DNA of 64,000 nt, taken from positions 1-64,000 of the IMG/VR virus record IMGVR_UViG_3300017971_000295; one strand, 5' to 3'. The notes under the pieces were generated by a model. It was not told where the DNA came from and ran no database searches. It saw only the letters and a program-made list of their open reading frames with translations. Positions within the stretch are counted from its first letter, which is position 1. The number at the start of each line of letters is the position of its first letter. Source of the stretch: a virus. This document shows positions 56,632 through 63,483 of this stretch, piece by piece. A program made the position numbers and the translations under genes.

Positions 56632-57144
56632 ATGCGAAAAATTTTAAATCAACACATTAAAATTCTGGTACTTTTATTTTTTGTGCCGTTGATTATGACG
56701 AGTTGTTTTGACACAGCGATTGTCAAGCAACCTCCTGTTGACCCTGTATGCCCTAAAGAAGGGTCGTGGTTATGTGAAAAAAGTGCCGAATTGGGGATAG
56801 AACTCGAAACCCTGTATGACTGGATTTATTCAGCTACAGCACTTTCTGCCCTTGTTCCCGATGGGCCCGAGATAGCTGAAATCTGCAGATTCGAGAAGGA
56901 AATTGCCGACTTCTATGAGAGGAGTTACCCTATATCCACTGACTATTTAATTAACGAAATCATACGCCGATCCAAAGCCGTTGACGACACGGCGAAAGCC
57001 GTGTTGATCAAAAATATTATCAATAAAAACTTGGTGCAGTTCCGCAGTCTTTCACTCATAACGCCGGCAGACGATGAAATCTTAAGAAAGGGTCATCGGG
57101 CATTCCGTATGGATATGATGTGTGATGCGTTTGAGGAGGATTAA
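56632..57144 (+). CDS. Lipoprotein of the lysis region
   Basis: A 170-residue protein with hydrophobic KILVLLFFVPLIMTSC, where MTSC is a lipobox-like site (Cys25). The mature part has a cysteine pair (CPKEGSWLC) and is then mostly helical. AAAGGAAT precedes the ATG. A spanin-like or envelope role fits its place before the holin-like genes, but it is longer than typical o-spanins. Confidence 0.6.
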   Translation: MRKILNQHIKILVLLFFVPLIMTSCFDTAIVKQPPVDPVCPKEGSWLCEKSAELGIELETLYDWIYSATALSALVPDGPEIAEICRFEKEIADFYERSYPISTDYLINEIIRRSKAVDDTAKAVLIKNIINKNLVQFRSLSLITPADDEILRKGHRAFRMDMMCDAFEED

Positions 57145-57145
57145 T

Positions 57146-57370
57146 ATGTCAAAAGGACAAGCCACATTGGGTGTTGCCCTGACAGTTGGTTTTATCGCGC
57201 TCACTGCGTTTTATTTCTTCGGGCCAAGTGAGATAAAGCCTGTTTTAAAAGAACCGCTCATGCTCGTTACAGGCTGTTGGATAGCCAATTTTACAACGGT
57301 TGTTAATTGGTTTTTTGGATCTTCAAAGGGAAGTTCAGACAAAAATGCGCTTCTTAAAAAACAGCCTTGA
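57146..57370 (+). CDS. Holin-like two-helix membrane protein
   Basis: A 74-residue protein from the ATG at 57146 (GAGGAGG). It has two hydrophobic helices (ATLGVALTVGFIALTAFYFF and LMLVTGCWIANFTTVVNW) and the tail WFFGSSKGSSDKNALLKKQP. The FGSS-x-GS-x-K end is one I associate with small phage holins. It would form the membrane lesions that free the endolysin. No endolysin is recognisable nearby. Confidence 0.65.
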   Translation: MSKGQATLGVALTVGFIALTAFYFFGPSEIKPVLKEPLMLVTGCWIANFTTVVNWFFGSSKGSSDKNALLKKQP

Positions 57371-57521
57371 TAATTTTATCACCATATTTGCCGTACCTGT
57401 CGGTATTTTTATTGGTGGGATAATAGGCGTCGCTATTTTTATACTTGGCAGACCGTTAAATTGGATAGTTTCTAAAATATTTCCTGTGAGACAAACAAAA
57501 AAAACGGTGGACACACATTAA
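57345..57521 (+). CDS. 58-residue membrane protein
   Basis: Starts at 57345 inside the end of the holin-like gene. One long hydrophobic helix (FITIFAVPVGIFIGGIIGVA, then IFILG) is flanked by basic residues. It may be an antiholin or a second holin component. The stop overlaps the next start by one base. Confidence 0.5.
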   Translation: MRFLKNSLDNFITIFAVPVGIFIGGIIGVAIFILGRPLNWIVSKIFPVRQTKKTVDTH

Positions 57522-57835
57522 TGTACGAACAACTAGAACGAGAATTAACAGAAGCCATAGACCGCGCAACCGGCTATGGACAAAAGCAGCATGGGAACGG
57601 AAAAGATTTCCAGGATCAACCCATATGCGAAGCGCAAAGAATGTTTGGCAAATCGCAAATGGGGCCTGCTTTATTTCAAATCTGGAAAAAAGTCATGGAG
57701 ATACCAAAATACGAACACGACAGGCCAGAAAAAGCTCTGAAGTGGCTTGATGACATTATTGTGTATGCCGCCGCCGCCAAAGTTGTGTTACGTGAGGGGA
57801 TAAATATTGAATGTCAGCCATCATCGGGAAAATAG
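57521..57835 (+). CDS. Hypothetical soluble protein
   Basis: A 104-residue helical protein: RELTEAIDRATGYGQKQHGN, then QRMFGKSQMGPALFQIWKKV and KALKWLDDIIVYAAAAKVVL. The all-helical pattern with conserved-looking Asp/Glu residues recalls MazG-like or DUF1599-like nucleotide-metabolism folds, but I cannot support a function. It overlaps the next gene by 25 bp. Confidence 0.45.
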   Translation: MYEQLERELTEAIDRATGYGQKQHGNGKDFQDQPICEAQRMFGKSQMGPALFQIWKKVMEIPKYEHDRPEKALKWLDDIIVYAAAAKVVLREGINIECQPSSGK

Positions 57836-58056
57836 AGTTTGACCTAACAGACCCACATGCCGCTCGAATGCATGAGCTGGCTGTAAAATATATTGATGCG
57901 TATCTATGTCTATTCAATGTAGATCAAGCCCTCAGAAGCGTTGTGAAATACGATTCATTCCGAAGTGAGGAGTTTATTAGGGGAGTTGAGCACGCAAGGG
58001 ATTTATTACATAATTCCATAATAGAGAAGGGAATCGATTTAGACGAGATACCGTAA
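57811..58056 (+). CDS. Hypothetical soluble protein
   Basis: An 81-residue helical protein with HAARMHELAVKYIDAYLCLF and a C-terminal DLLHNSIIEKGIDLDEIP. It resembles small early phage proteins I have seen described only as hypothetical. The ATG lies inside the previous gene. Confidence 0.45.
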   Translation: MSAIIGKIEFDLTDPHAARMHELAVKYIDAYLCLFNVDQALRSVVKYDSFRSEEFIRGVEHARDLLHNSIIEKGIDLDEIP

Positions 58057-58077
58057 CTCGAATGTGAGGCAATATGA

Positions 58078-58884
58078 ATGAAAATTCTTATAGCTGGAGA
58101 TATGCACACGGGTAGTCTTGCAGGGCTAAATCCTCCTGCATATCAATCAGGGCCAAGGGATAAAGTAAGAAAACAAATGAAAAAATGGGTATGGTGGCTC
58201 GAATTAATAGAGCATCATGGCCCCTTTGACATGCACATAAACACAGGAGATGTTATAGACGGATTAGGGGTAAAAGACGGAACGGAATGTATTATTCCCG
58301 ATCCCAACAGGCAAATTGAAGCCGCAATTGAGTGTATCAAAGCAATCAAAGCCCCTGAGAACTTATTTGTGGCCGGCACAAGGGCGCATACCATCACAAG
58401 AGACGGTCTTGAAATGGATAAAATGGTTGCCAACGAATTTAAAACAGCCAGAACACCTAAAAATTTCAAGGGGCAACTATTTATTCATATCGATGTTCCC
58501 GGTCATAAAGGATGGGAACTCAATGTCAGACATGCTCCTGGTTCAAGGTCAGGGGTTAAATCGACAAGAGCGATGCCTATCGGGAAAGAGCGCGACGCCA
58601 ATGTCGAATGGCACAGGAGAGGGCAGGAGCCGTTAGGTGATTTGTATTTCAGGGGGCATCTTCACTATTCTTATAACGCCGGTGTTCCTGGAAGGTGGCA
58701 GGGTTATATTTTACCAAGCATCCAAAGTCCTGATACTAAATATGGCAGAATATTATCAAGAGGAACAGACACAGGCGCAGGATATTTAACGATTACTAAA
58801 GATGGAGATTGGCCTATATGGACACCGATACCGTACCAAGAAGAAATGGTGGAGGTTTTACAGTATACGATTCCGGCGACGTAA
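58078..58884 (+). CDS. Calcineurin-like metallophosphoesterase
   Basis: A 268-residue enzyme. Metal-binding motifs are in order: GDMHTG (7-12, first Asp and His), NTGDVID (about 57-63), an RAHT segment in place of GNHE/GNHD near 100, RHAPGS, and GHLHYS (about 207-212). It would hydrolyse a phosphoester, perhaps DNA, RNA or a nucleotide. The weak GN(H/D) motif sets it apart from typical members. It overlaps the next gene. Confidence 0.8.
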   Translation: MKILIAGDMHTGSLAGLNPPAYQSGPRDKVRKQMKKWVWWLELIEHHGPFDMHINTGDVIDGLGVKDGTECIIPDPNRQIEAAIECIKAIKAPENLFVAGTRAHTITRDGLEMDKMVANEFKTARTPKNFKGQLFIHIDVPGHKGWELNVRHAPGSRSGVKSTRAMPIGKERDANVEWHRRGQEPLGDLYFRGHLHYSYNAGVPGRWQGYILPSIQSPDTKYGRILSRGTDTGAGYLTITKDGDWPIWTPIPYQEEMVEVLQYTIPAT

Positions 58885-59114
58885 AGCTACCATCAAAAAC
58901 CTGTAATAAATGCGGAACAACCTACACCGGCAAAGAAATAGCCACCAATTTTGCCAAGCGCAGCGATGCGTCCGATGGATACCGTAGCGGATGCAAAGCA
59001 TGTGATAACGAGGCTCAACGTGATCGGCGGCGGAAAGCAAAACAAAACGATATGGTGCAGGAATCATTAGATAGGGTGATGGAAAAACTTATTCGTGAAA
59101 AACTTGGTTGGTAA
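58818..59114 (+). CDS. Small zinc-finger protein
   Basis: A 98-residue protein from the ATG at 58818 with GGAG upstream, inside the phosphoesterase 3' end. SKTCNKCGTTYTGKEIATNF then GCKACDNEAQRDRRRK is a CxxC...CxxC zinc finger with a basic helix, a pattern frequent in phage genomes. DNA or RNA binding is likely. The stop overlaps the next ATG. Confidence 0.6.
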   Translation: MDTDTVPRRNGGGFTVYDSGDVKLPSKTCNKCGTTYTGKEIATNFAKRSDASDGYRSGCKACDNEAQRDRRRKAKQNDMVQESLDRVMEKLIREKLGW

Positions 59115-59362
59115 TGGCCGAAATAAAACACATATCAGACTATATATTTTCACAGAACAACATCAAAGAAACCATTGAGAAAATTGGTGAATATATAGAC
59201 GAAAACGGTCTGCCAGAAAGGATGGCTGTTTTGATCGTGTACCAGGGCGAACCTTTTGTGCTTTGTGGGTCAGAAAATAGAAACTATGATGTTCCACAGG
59301 TTGCCATGGACATGCAAAGAGTGTTGAGCGCAATCTATGCGGATGATTATGAATATGAATAG
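59114..59362 (+). CDS. Hypothetical acidic protein
   Basis: An 82-residue acidic protein from the TAATG overlap at 59114. The N-terminus is helical and the C-terminal half is beta/alpha (RMAVLIVYQGEPFVLCGSEN). No family recognised. It ends the rightward transcription unit, which meets the leftward recombination operon. Confidence 0.45.
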   Translation: MAEIKHISDYIFSQNNIKETIEKIGEYIDENGLPERMAVLIVYQGEPFVLCGSENRNYDVPQVAMDMQRVLSAIYADDYEYE

Positions 59363-59403
59363 CGCCTCAACACTACAATCGGCAAAAGCAATCCAAGGAA
59401 CAA

Positions 59404-59904
59404 TTAAAAAGCTCTTTCTGAAGCGAGGCCCCAATACTTGAACATCAGGGTTCTCAGCATAGCTATGATGCCTTTTTCGGTCTGCTTTTGGCCGTGAATC
59501 CGTTTTGGTTTCTGGACCTCAACGAAATTTAATTTGTGAGCATAACTTTTGTCGATATCAACCAAAATCAGACCGGCATAATCAGGAATACAAATCGGAA
59601 CAGCTTCTAAAGGCGCAACATAGCTAAAATAATTTGGTATCCTAATTTCCTTCCAATTAACTGAGGAATAATCCCTTCTTAGGCTATAGTGTTTCCTTTT
59701 CCTGAAATCCGCCTTAAAATCCTGATGACTGATCTTGATTTCGTATTCATACATATAAAAAGATTTCGTGATACTTATGAGGTCGGCTTCCCAGTAAAGC
59801 CATGACCAGCTCACATTGGGGATCACACAATACTGTCCTCTGCGCATTAATTCACAGTGCAGGGCGTATTGGATTTTGGTTTCATCGAGGGGGTTGGTTG
59901 TCAA
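59404..59904 (-). CDS. PD-(D/E)XK-like nuclease-fold protein
   Basis: A 166-residue protein starting with TTG (AGGAAT upstream). EADLISITKSFYMYEYEIKI followed by SHQDFKADFRKRKH holds a conserved Glu/Asp, then a strand ending in E-x-K, then a helix with Asp and Lys, as in MmcB-type PD-(D/E)XK proteins. It may process DNA together with the recombination genes upstream in this leftward operon, being its last member. Confidence 0.6.
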   Translation of the reverse strand: MTTNPLDETKIQYALHCELMRRGQYCVIPNVSWSWLYWEADLISITKSFYMYEYEIKISHQDFKADFRKRKHYSLRRDYSSVNWKEIRIPNYFSYVAPLEAVPICIPDYAGLILVDIDKSYAHKLNFVEVQKPKRIHGQKQTEKGIIAMLRTLMFKYWGLASERAF

Positions 59905-60023
59905 TTATTATTCCTGATGTGATGGTTTCATAGGATGTTCATGGTTCGGGACCGACTCTCGCCGGCCCCTTCAATATCAATTTTAGAAAGTTATTAATTC
60001 TACCGCCATTTTTTATCTAAAGG

Positions 60024-60212
60024 TTACGCATCACCTTCCTTTACCCACCTCCCGCCACTCTGTTGAGGATTATCGATTTCAAACATCGTATATTTTGTTC
60101 CACAGACCCCGCATTGCCATTCTCTGCCGATTGACATTTTCTTGACGGTGGCTTTGCATTTATTGCATGTCACTTTGTACCATCCGGATTTTGTTTGCTT
60201 GGCGGTTATCAT
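60024..60212 (-). CDS. Zinc-ribbon protein
   Basis: A 62-residue protein with CNKC (16-19) and CGVC (34-37), one small zinc ribbon (TCNKCKATVKKMSIGREWQC). It starts two bases after the previous gene on the minus strand. The role is likely nucleic-acid binding; not assigned further. The stretch 59905-60023 downstream holds only a weak GC stem (GGGACCG/CCGGCCC). Confidence 0.55.
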   Translation of the reverse strand: MITAKQTKSGWYKVTCNKCKATVKKMSIGREWQCGVCGTKYTMFEIDNPQQSGGRWVKEGDA

Positions 60213-60213
60213 T

Positions 60214-60564
60214 TCATTGCCTCAAATCAACGCAGTAAAAGTTTTCCTCGATGTGCTCCAACCTTTTCTTGAATGGCTTTATGCCGAAAAACTTTGCAAA
60301 ACCACTGCAATGAAAACGCAACATTGAACAATCTCTCGATAGGGAATATATTTCATTCCCCTGTTTATTTACAAAGTTCATACCAATTTTCTGCCTTTCT
60401 TCGTCAAAAAATACTTCGACCCCCTTATATTTAAAAAGGTTGTATTTTTTGGCAGCGGCAGTATTTAAGGTTAATTGTCCGTCTTTGTTCATCCTAACCA
60501 TCGGATGGCCAGATCCCCCGCCCATGCGATTTGTGTACTTAGTAAACCCGTTTCTTTTTGACAA
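60214..60564 (-). CDS. Hypothetical protein
   Basis: A 116-residue basic protein. I place the start at the TTG at 60564 because AGGGGGAAG lies just upstream; a longer frame to 60711 is open but overlaps the upstream gene fully. The sequence has NGQLTLN-like strands (MVRMNKDGQLTLNTAAAKKY) and KGVEVFFDEERQKIGM, similar to small phage beta-barrel proteins. Function unknown. Confidence 0.45.
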   Translation of the reverse strand: MSKRNGFTKYTNRMGGGSGHPMVRMNKDGQLTLNTAAAKKYNLFKYKGVEVFFDEERQKIGMNFVNKQGNEIYSLSRDCSMLRFHCSGFAKFFGIKPFKKRLEHIEENFYCVDLRQ

Positions 60565-60832
60565 TTTTCTTCCCCCTAAAACCACCAACACTGATAGCGT
60601 TTGGAGTGGCTTTCCGATTTTGGAAATCTCGCAATATTTTGGCGACAATGACAAGAGCCGTATCAGTATCGATCTGGAATCGATACGCAGTGTAGATTGA
60701 TAAACACCCAAGGAGTCTATAATCTATGTCTTCATGGTCCCTGGGGCTGTTGTCATCGCTGGTAGATTCCACCCTGATATTTAATAGCCCTATAGCGTCG
60801 TATTTGTTTGGAACATCAAAACGCGATATCAT
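60539..60832 (-). CDS. Hypothetical protein
   Basis: A 97-residue protein from the ATG at 60832 with AGGAGG upstream. It has an acidic N-terminus (NKYDAIGLLNIRVESTSDDN), a helical middle and a very basic tail (GGFRGKKIVKKKRVY). It overlaps genes on both sides. No recognised domain. Confidence 0.48.
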   Translation of the reverse strand: MISRFDVPNKYDAIGLLNIRVESTSDDNSPRDHEDIDYRLLGCLSIYTAYRFQIDTDTALVIVAKILRDFQNRKATPNAISVGGFRGKKIVKKKRVY

Positions 60833-60920
60833 CTTTGCCTCCTGTCAAAATGCAACCTTTCCATTTCTTTTTGTGACACTTGAAACATTCCTTGAATAGT
60901 GGTACTGCAAAATCGTCCAT
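60816..60920 (-). CDS. 34-residue cysteine-containing protein
   Basis: An ATG at 60920 behind AGGAGATG opens 34 codons with ECFKCHKKKWKGC, a mini zinc-site pattern. Its end overlaps the start of the next gene by 17 bp, and the next gene's ribosome site lies within it. The overlap and ribosome site support a real gene. Confidence 0.48.
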   Translation of the reverse strand: MDDFAVPLFKECFKCHKKKWKGCILTGGKDDIAF

Positions 60921-60956
60921 AAAAATTCATCTCCTATGTGGTTTTTTGTGGGCTTT

Positions 60957-60990
60957 GGGGTAACGAGGTGGTGGCTCACTCCGTTACCCC
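60957..60990 (-). promoter_or_regulatory. Stem-loop just after the SSB gene
   Basis: GGGGTAACG (60957-60965) and CGTTACCCC (60982-60990) pair exactly over 9 bp around a 16-base loop. On the minus strand it lies directly after the SSB stop, with no U-tract. It may protect or process the SSB mRNA end. Confidence 0.6.
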
Positions 60991-60991
60991 T

Positions 60992-61387
60992 TCAACTAAA
61001 AGGGATGTCACCGTCATCATCAGGTTCAGGGGCCGATGGCTTCTGGTAGTCGTTTTGAGACCGTTCGCTTTTACTTCCAAGCATAAGCATCTGACCGGCA
61101 ACAATTTCGGTTGTGTACCGCTTGACTCCGTTTTGGTCTTCCCATGATCTGGTTTGCATTCGGCCGGATATAAATATTTGCTTGCCCTTGGTTAAATATT
61201 GCCCCATAATTTCAGCAAGATTTGAAAATGCCACCACTCTTACCCATTCTGTATGTTCAGTTTCCTTGTATTTGTAACCTACTGCCATCGATAGATTCGC
61301 TACTGCCATTCCTGACGGCGTATATTTTACTTCTGGGTCTTTCCCGCACCGTCCAATAAAGTTACATTGGTTTAGATCATTTGCCAT
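60992..61387 (-). CDS. ssb: Single-stranded DNA-binding protein
   Basis: A 131-residue OB-fold SSB: NDLNQCNFIGRCGKDPEVKY, then VANLSMAVGYKY, EWVRVVAFSNLAEIMGQYLT, and GKQIFISGRMQTRSWEDQNG. The tail ends PDDDGDIPFS, like the acidic DDDIPF tip that recruits host proteins, with one Ser added. It coats single-stranded DNA during replication and recombination. It overlaps the HNH gene by 11 bp. Confidence 0.93.
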   Translation of the reverse strand: MANDLNQCNFIGRCGKDPEVKYTPSGMAVANLSMAVGYKYKETEHTEWVRVVAFSNLAEIMGQYLTKGKQIFISGRMQTRSWEDQNGVKRYTTEIVAGQMLMLGSKSERSQNDYQKPSAPEPDDDGDIPFS

Positions 61388-61670
61388 TGTTCAAATACTC
61401 CGTTAAATATTGTATGATTAACATTTCAGGGTTATATCCCCGCCAAAAGGTTTCCCTGCCCTTATTGTGGCGCTCTACATGATGCGGATGACAAAGAGGC
61501 AAACATTGACTGTCAGGACATTTAATAGCCAATCCACCTTTGCCAAGCGGCTCATGATGCGGATCACAGGGCGATTTACCGCATATCACACATGGATGAC
61601 TGCTTATCCATGTTCGATATTTTTTACTGCGCATTACTTTGTGTTTCGGTTGTGGCCTGTAATAATTCAT
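61377..61670 (-). CDS. HNH-type nuclease / recombination protein
   Basis: A 97-residue protein with HPCVICGKSPCDPHHEPLGK, then CLPLCHPHHVERHN. The paired cysteines and HH...H order match small HNH (DUF968-like) phage proteins encoded beside SSB and recombinases. It may cut branched DNA. The N-terminus is basic. Confidence 0.7.
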   Translation of the reverse strand: MNYYRPQPKHKVMRSKKYRTWISSHPCVICGKSPCDPHHEPLGKGGLAIKCPDSQCLPLCHPHHVERHNKGRETFWRGYNPEMLIIQYLTEYLNNGK

Positions 61671-61706
61671 TTTGTTCCCTATCCTATGTGGTCGATTGGT
61701 TCCATC

Positions 61707-61934
61707 TTAAAGCTCCTCAATTTTTTTTATAGCTTGATCAGCAAGGAAACAGACATTTCCGGTCAATGTGTAGATTATTTCACGTACCTGCAAATCCTGA
61801 ATTTTGTCCAGACCTTCCAGGGAATAGTCAGTGACCCGATTGACGATCTCAAATGCCATCTTTTTATCTGCCCTGCCCTGCGGAGTGTCCATCTCCCGCA
61901 CAACTTTTTTTATGGTCGTGTTTATTGCGTCCAT
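61707..61934 (-). CDS. Hypothetical protein
   Basis: A 75-residue helical protein (MDAINTTIKKVVREMDTPQG, then KIQDLQVREIIYTLTGNVCF). Its start overlaps the upstream gene by 13 bp. No recognised motif; it is in the recombination operon. Confidence 0.45.
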   Translation of the reverse strand: MDAINTTIKKVVREMDTPQGRADKKMAFEIVNRVTDYSLEGLDKIQDLQVREIIYTLTGNVCFLADQAIKKIEEL

Positions 61935-62215
61935 TTTTCAAATCCTAATAACGATACTTTTAGTATTCCTTGTAAAACAAGAGACCCAATTGTCAATTTG
62001 TGCCATTGCCTTGCTTTAGATTCAAGCTCCCACAATGGATAATCGTCATAAATTGGCTTATTGTCTTTGGATCTCCTGTAGTTGTTGAGTTTACAGGTTA
62101 CTTTTGTGTTCATGATATTATCTATGTAAAAATCAAAAGCTTCATCGTCGTCAAGCAGTCTACCTTTGGATTCTATTGTATTTAAAAACTTTTTTTGTTT
62201 ATGGTTGAGTCTCAT
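61922..62215 (-). CDS. Hypothetical protein
   Basis: A 97-residue basic protein with a helical N-terminus (HKQKKFLNTIESKGRLLDDD) and a C-terminal amphipathic part (KLTIGSLVLQGILKVSLLGF). No membrane helix is certain. In the recombination operon; function unknown. Confidence 0.45.
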   Translation of the reverse strand: MRLNHKQKKFLNTIESKGRLLDDDEAFDFYIDNIMNTKVTCKLNNYRRSKDNKPIYDDYPLWELESKARQWHKLTIGSLVLQGILKVSLLGFEKWTQ

Positions 62216-62224
62216 ATTTAGTAC

Positions 62225-62449
62225 CTATAATGTCTGATTATACTCCAAATATTCCCAACACTCTTCTTCGAGGTAGTCTTTGTGGTTTTTGAAAATCCAT
62301 GATTTTACGTCACCAGGAAGCTCTATGTCTTCGATATCGATAGACGGTGGACACCCAGGGTAATAAACTGTTGGTCTTTCCCTTCCTTGGTATTTAAATT
62401 CAACCATGACAGGGATCTCTATCCACGTTTTAATTTTGTGGTTGCTCAT
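62225..62449 (-). CDS. Hypothetical protein
   Basis: A 74-residue protein from the ATG at 62449, chosen because AAGGAGAAAC lies upstream; a start at 62473 would add eight residues. VMVEFKYQGRERPTVYYPGC and PSIDIEDIELPGDVKSWIFK suggest a small beta/alpha fold. Unknown family. Confidence 0.48.
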   Translation of the reverse strand: MSNHKIKTWIEIPVMVEFKYQGRERPTVYYPGCPPSIDIEDIELPGDVKSWIFKNHKDYLEEECWEYLEYNQTL

Positions 62450-62476
62450 TAGTTTCTCCTTCCTTCCATTCATCGA

Positions 62477-62872
62477 CTACACATTGATGATTTTTCCTTC
62501 TTGAGCGGCTTTTCTGAGAACCCACTCGATAAATCTTTTCTTTTCACTAATTGGGAGGGTTGACTTGTCGGCAAAGACGTGGGGAACTTTTCGATAGATT
62601 CCTTTTTTGTCTGGTTTGATTTGGAAAAATACGATTTTAAGTTGCCGATGAAACAAGAGATTTTCGTCAGGGTCATATCCTAAATGCCTCGCAAATTCTG
62701 GGAGAATGGCGGCAAAATACATTTTTCGCATCGGGTCTGATTTTGTTTTCTGCTTGCGGGTAATCTCAAGATTAAGAACAGTTCCAGGTTTCCACTTTTT
62801 GCAATATTCATTAACAAGATCCCACCGACATTCGAGTTTACGGTTATCATCTGTTCTGGCTACAAATTTCAT
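62477..62872 (-). CDS. Recombination-operon protein (NinB-like layout)
   Basis: A 131-residue protein. KPGTVLNLEITRKQKTKSDP then MRKMYFAAILPEFARHLGYD is a pattern I associate with small phage proteins coded beside YqaJ exonucleases and, more loosely, with NinB. It would assist recombination. It overlaps the exonuclease gene by four bases. Confidence 0.55.
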   Translation of the reverse strand: MKFVARTDDNRKLECRWDLVNEYCKKWKPGTVLNLEITRKQKTKSDPMRKMYFAAILPEFARHLGYDPDENLLFHRQLKIVFFQIKPDKKGIYRKVPHVFADKSTLPISEKKRFIEWVLRKAAQEGKIINV

Positions 62873-63483
62873 CTCATTGCCTTCAACTTTCGTACCATTT
62901 CATTCAGCCCATCGCAAAAATCATCAAGCATTACTTTCATTTTTTTGATGTACTCAGCATCCGGCAGAACCTTGACTATCAGCGGCTTAATGCTCGGATA
63001 GTGGCTATGAAAATACCAGTGAGACAGACCAGTAACAAGTAACGATCCCTGCACTTGAGCGATATATTCCGTGGGAAGCTTGCCACCTAATAAATATTTG
63101 ATATGAGTTTTCATCTTGGGGCATTTGATTTCAAGCCCGCCACCATCGGAGGTAAGACCATCAGGAGAGCAGTGGAAACGCTTATTATCATCGGGATAGC
63201 ACAGCGCGACCTGTCTAACTGTCAAATCGGTCTCCCACTCAAATTCGTCTCTTGCGTCCTGCTCTCTCTGGTTGCCGATTTCCATATGGTGATTAGTGTA
63301 TCCTGCCTCTGATTGACCTGATATGATTTCGCCGGCCAATTCCATCATGTAGCCCTCGGCGCTCTTGCTTGGCTTACCTGTCGCATTGGTAATTATTTGA
63401 TCGAAACTTGAAGCCCCTGGGTTGCCAAGCCTGGCAGCGAACCATTCATCAGACTGTTGCTGAAAGTCATCAATTACTATCAC
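62869..63483 (-). CDS. YqaJ-family viral exonuclease
   Basis: A 204-residue lambda-exonuclease-fold protein. QQSDEWFAARLGNPGASSFD is the conserved N-terminal Trp/Arg/Gly-Ser motif. The catalytic set follows: Asp108 in HCSPDGLT and Glu118-x-Lys120 in GGGLEIKCPK, then EYIAQVQGSLLVTGLSHWYF. It digests one strand of duplex DNA to give 3' overhangs for the annealing protein. It overlaps the ERF-like gene by 14 bp. Confidence 0.9.
   Translation of the reverse strand: MIVIDDFQQQSDEWFAARLGNPGASSFDQIITNATGKPSKSAEGYMMELAGEIISGQSEAGYTNHHMEIGNQREQDARDEFEWETDLTVRQVALCYPDDNKRFHCSPDGLTSDGGGLEIKCPKMKTHIKYLLGGKLPTEYIAQVQGSLLVTGLSHWYFHSHYPSIKPLIVKVLPDAEYIKKMKVMLDDFCDGLNEMVRKLKAMR

Noticed and set aside
59349-59441. 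A 30-codon + strand frame at the end of the rightward operon
   Set aside because: No ribosome site of its own, and it overlaps the convergent nuclease-like gene; not supported.
61467-62042. A 191-codon open frame on the + strand
   Set aside because: It runs antisense across three overlapping minus-strand genes with good ribosome sites; composition is atypical.
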